A stretch of DNA of 62,866 bases, taken from assembly GCF_000714715.1 (NCBI RefSeq), contig NZ_JMFO01000020.1:1-62866 (forward strand), given 5' to 3'. A model generated the notes under the pieces. The model had not been told where the DNA came from. It did not search any database and saw nothing but the letters and a program-made list of their open reading frames with translations. Shown here piece by piece: positions 60,745 to 62,866 of this stretch (the first letter of the stretch is position 1; the number at the start of each line of letters is the position of its first letter). Made by a program: the position numbers and the translations under genes. Origin of the DNA: Candidatus Magnetobacterium casense. GTDB taxonomy: Bacteria > Nitrospirota > Thermodesulfovibrionia > Thermodesulfovibrionales > Magnetobacteriaceae.

Positions 60745-60915
60745 ATGGCACTACCAATAAAAGATACACCACCATTAAAAGGGAAGGATGCCGATAGGTT
60801 TTACAAGCGAGCAAAAGAGGCAGAACAGGGATTACATAGAGAATCTGATGAAGAAATAAAACGAATGATAGAAAGCTCTGACTGGTTAAAGAAATTTGCA
60901 AATTTCACAGACTGA
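60745..60915 (+). CDS. Small protein upstream of a GNAT toxin, putative antitoxin
   Basis: 56 residues from ATG at 60745 with AAGGAGG 6 nt before it; a longer frame from 60700 is less likely. Sequence MALPIKDTPPLKGKDADRFY, then charged helical RAKEAEQGLHRESDEEIKRMIE. It has no recognisable ribbon-helix-helix fold, though TPPLKGKDADRFY recalls small antitoxins found next to toxin genes. Its stop lies 17 nt inside the GNAT gene, which suits a TA pair in which the antitoxin comes first. Confidence 0.5.
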   Translation: MALPIKDTPPLKGKDADRFYKRAKEAEQGLHRESDEEIKRMIESSDWLKKFANFTD

Positions 60916-61423
60916 TAGTAAATTCTCAAGACTCCACCACAATCAAGAGTTAAAACCTTTTGATTGTGGTGAGGAGGATTTGACGGATTTTTTGATTAAC
61001 CAGTCAAAGTTGTATTTAAATCAATTACTTGCTGTTACATATATTTTAGAGAGCAAAGATGAGACAATTGCTTTTTATAGTGTTTTAAACGACAAGGTTC
61101 AGAGAAGCACAAAAATAAATAAGAATGTTCCGAACAAAAAACGATATTATACCTATCCAGCAGTCAAAATAGGACGGTTAGGTGTCCATAAAAACTATCA
61201 GTGTAACGGTATTGGGACAAAGCTACTTTATCATGTAAAAAGAACATTTAGATATGATAACAAAACTGGATGCAGATTCCTGACTGTTGATGCTTACAAT
61301 AAACCTGATGTTTTAAACTTTTATATACAAAACAGATTTGCATTTTTCTCTGAAAATGACAAGAACGATGCGACAAGGTTGTTGTTTTATGATCTAATAG
61401 ACATAGCACCTATGCCAGAATAA
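60896..61423 (+). CDS. GNAT-fold toxin-like acetyltransferase
   Basis: 175 residues from a TTG at 60896. FSRLHHNQELKPFDCGEEDLTDFLINQSKLYLNQL recalls the TacT/AtaT/KacT class of toxins. The acetyl-CoA-binding motif is RLGVHKNYQCNGIGTKLLYHV (about 97-118, Q/RxxGxG/A form), and the C-terminus has VDAYNKPDVLNFYIQNRFAFF. Such toxins acetylate charged aminoacyl-tRNAs and block translation. It overlaps the upstream small gene. It lies on an AT-rich segment between a tRNA fragment and a decayed transposase. Function as a toxin is an inference from layout and fold. Confidence 0.7.
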   Translation: MQISQTDSKFSRLHHNQELKPFDCGEEDLTDFLINQSKLYLNQLLAVTYILESKDETIAFYSVLNDKVQRSTKINKNVPNKKRYYTYPAVKIGRLGVHKNYQCNGIGTKLLYHVKRTFRYDNKTGCRFLTVDAYNKPDVLNFYIQNRFAFFSENDKNDATRLLFYDLIDIAPMPE

Positions 61424-61738
61424 AAAACGATACATAAGGAGGTCGAGAACACGTCTATAACATTTGATATAAGAGAACGTGGGTTCCTTATTATTTTGCA
61501 TAGGTAACTCAACTCAAGGACAGCGACCATCGGGAGCGATAGTGCAATATAATGCGTTGCTATTGGAAAGTATCATGCGGCAGATTAAAGACTCTTTCCA
61601 ACTCTGGAAAAAAAGTTTTTTAACATTTGTAAATCTCCTTCCTATCTATGTTTACTCTACACTATGAATCGCTGAGTGCGTTTACAAAGGTATTCCGTAC
61701 CCCCATACACACAGATCCTGCCCATGGATTGAATAGGG
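61424..61738. other. Gene-free stretch between the GNAT gene and the transposase remnant
   Basis: I see no open frame longer than about 60 codons that looks like protein and no clear RNA or terminator. It may contain decayed parts of the adjacent transposase. Confidence 0.5.
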
Positions 61739-62120
61739 GTGGTCAAGAAGTATGAGAAGAAACCTGTAGTAAGCGTTGTCACACGTGCGGTAATAGGAAC
61801 GCTGTATGCAATTTTAGCAGTACTAACTGCGACATGTGGTGGCAGGGGAATCAACTCCTCATATATAGAAAGGCTCAATGCTGCATTCAGGGGTTGGCTA
61901 CATATGTTGGTCAGACGTGGCAGAGCAATTGCCCACAATAAGATTATTGTCACAGCAGGAATGTATCTTGTGGGATGTCCCTACAACCCCTGTTCAAGCC
62001 ATGGGCAAGCCCCTGATGCTATCATAGGTCACTACGGAAACCATCCAGCGAAGAAGGAAAGAAATGGTAAGAACGTAAACCGGCGATGGCTGCATGACCA
62101 CGGTTGTTTGTTGTGCCACC
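61739..62120 (+). pseudogene. Transposase C-terminal remnant (decayed)
   Basis: About 125 residues resembling the end of a family of DDE-type transposases I know only from memory: VVSVVTRAVIGT, CGGRGINSSYIERLNAAFRGWL, VRRGRAIAH, AGMYLVGCPYN. The N-terminal part is absent and the downstream end shifts frame (the expected AMAAGLTDH-like part appears in another frame). It marks a previously active insertion. Confidence 0.6.
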
Positions 62121-62123
62121 AAC

Positions 62124-62866
62124 TCAATTCGAGTTTTCTCTGTATATGGTATCAAAGTCGGCGGAGGCTTTGATGAAAGCGCTAAGAACGTCCGGATCGA
62201 AGTGTGTTGGTAATGTCCTGCCGTCGCCCTTTGTGATTATATCAACCGCCTTCTTGTGCTCAAACGGCGGCTTATATGGTCTCTTCATAACCAGGGCATC
62301 ATACTGGTCGCAGATTATGACAATCCTTGCTTCAATCGGTATATCCTCGCCCTTCAACCCTGCAGGGTATCCTGAGCCGTCCCATCTCTCGTGGTGATAG
62401 AGGGCTATTGTTTCGGCCATCTGTATACCGCCGTGTGAAGACCCTGAGAGTATGCCGGCACCTATCATGGAGTGCGTCTTTATCACCTCAAACTCCTCCT
62501 CCGTAAGCCGTCCCTGCTTTAACAACACGCTGTCAGGTATGCCGATCTTGCCTATGTCATGCAGAGGGCTTGCAAAACTTATTGCTTCAGCAAATCCACC
62601 TGACAAACCAAGCTCCTGTGCCAACCTCTTTGAGTATAGACCCATCCTTGATATATGTTCACCCGTATCGGTATCCTTGCGCTCGGAAGCTAATATCAGA
62701 CGTTGAAGCAGCTCATCGGTCAGGTCCTTTATCTTCCTCTGCGCACTTTTTAGTTCAAGGGTCTTCTTCTCAACCGTACTTTCGAGCATCTTCTTGTAGG
62801 TACGGTCTAACTTCGCATACCACAGGTAATCTACAATACTACTCAAGGCCCCCACAAAATGCCTTG
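62124..62866 (-). CDS. HD-GYP domain protein (c-di-GMP phosphodiesterase), truncated by the right edge
   Basis: About 247 codons in the window, with the frame still open at the edge. A coiled coil (ESTVEKKTLELKSAQRKIKDLTDELLQRL) leads into the HD-GYP domain: SPLHDIGKIGIPD (the HD pair) and HHERWDGSGYPAGLKGEDIP (the GYP part), then a metal-binding EARIVIICDQYDAL. It hydrolyses c-di-GMP. The upstream part probably holds a receiver or sensor domain, so I cannot define the start. It may oppose the REC-GGDEF enzyme in this window. Confidence 0.93.
   Translation of the reverse strand, partial: RHFVGALSSIVDYLWYAKLDRTYKKMLESTVEKKTLELKSAQRKIKDLTDELLQRLILASERKDTDTGEHISRMGLYSKRLAQELGLSGGFAEAISFASPLHDIGKIGIPDSVLLKQGRLTEEEFEVIKTHSMIGAGILSGSSHGGIQMAETIALYHHERWDGSGYPAGLKGEDIPIEARIVIICDQYDALVMKRPYKPPFEHKKAVDIITKGDGRTLPTHFDPDVLSAFIKASADFDTIYRENSN

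Overview
This 62.9 kb window looks like a piece of a Gram-negative environmental bacterium's chromosome. It carries a pilMNOPQ-type pilus operon, LolA, lipoproteins and secretin-like proteins, which imply an outer membrane. It is rich in two-component, GGDEF and HD-GYP signalling. The style of the genes and the many GC-rich intergenic repeats remind me of Nitrospirota (Thermodesulfovibrionia or Magnetobacterium-like), but this is an inference from memory. No rRNA, complete tRNA, magnetosome gene, prophage or CRISPR array is visible.

Layout. 1-4.8 kb: the start of an ISAzo13-type transposase that has cut off the 5' end of a large secreted lipase/FG-GAP protein. 5-15 kb: metallophosphoesterase, a small membrane protein, a FabG-like reductase, two linked histidine kinases, an EcsC-like protein, a DEAD-box helicase and a GspC/PilP-like protein. 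15-24 kb: sugar transferase plus LolA, a diguanylate cyclase response regulator, GatA, an unusual cyclic-nucleotide-binding-domain/acetate kinase fusion, an FmdB-type zinc ribbon and a soluble histidine kinase. 24.3-26.6 kb: an AT-rich HpaI-like restriction-modification island with a third small gene. 26.6-30.5 kb: YggS, a PepT-like peptidase, a siroheme-synthesis dehydrogenase, a secreted protein and a glycosyltransferase. 30.6-34.8 kb (minus): a hypothetical protein, RluB, AroB, AroK and AroC. 35-47.7 kb (minus): a large type IV pilus assembly cluster (PilM, N, O, P, an AMIN/STN lipoprotein, PilQ) followed by a small lipoprotein, a 982-residue Ig-repeat lipoprotein and a subtilase. 47.8-55 kb: TruB, a small unknown gene cassette, a DHH phosphoesterase, CheY, YjfB-like and GGQ-domain proteins, a creatininase-family protein, a flippase and a CinA-like protein. 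55-60.2 kb (minus): an MBL hydrolase, a five-gene operon (OsmC, ThpR, exported protein, ABM protein, iron-type alcohol dehydrogenase) and a lipid kinase. 60.4-62.1 kb is an accessory scar: a tRNA-Leu 3' fragment, a GNAT toxin-antitoxin-like pair and a decayed transposase. An HD-GYP protein runs off the right edge.

The genes touch several processes: surface display and adhesion (pilus, Ig protein, lipase, subtilase, glycan genes), c-di-GMP and phosphorelay signalling, and housekeeping (shikimate pathway, GatA, TruB, RluB). The less ordinary signals are the AckA fusion, a dispersed GC-rich repeat family with one copy bounded by inverted repeats, a separate 31-bp intergenic motif, and several promoters whose -10 box lies only 5-7 nt before an ATG without a Shine-Dalgarno sequence, suggesting leaderless mRNAs.
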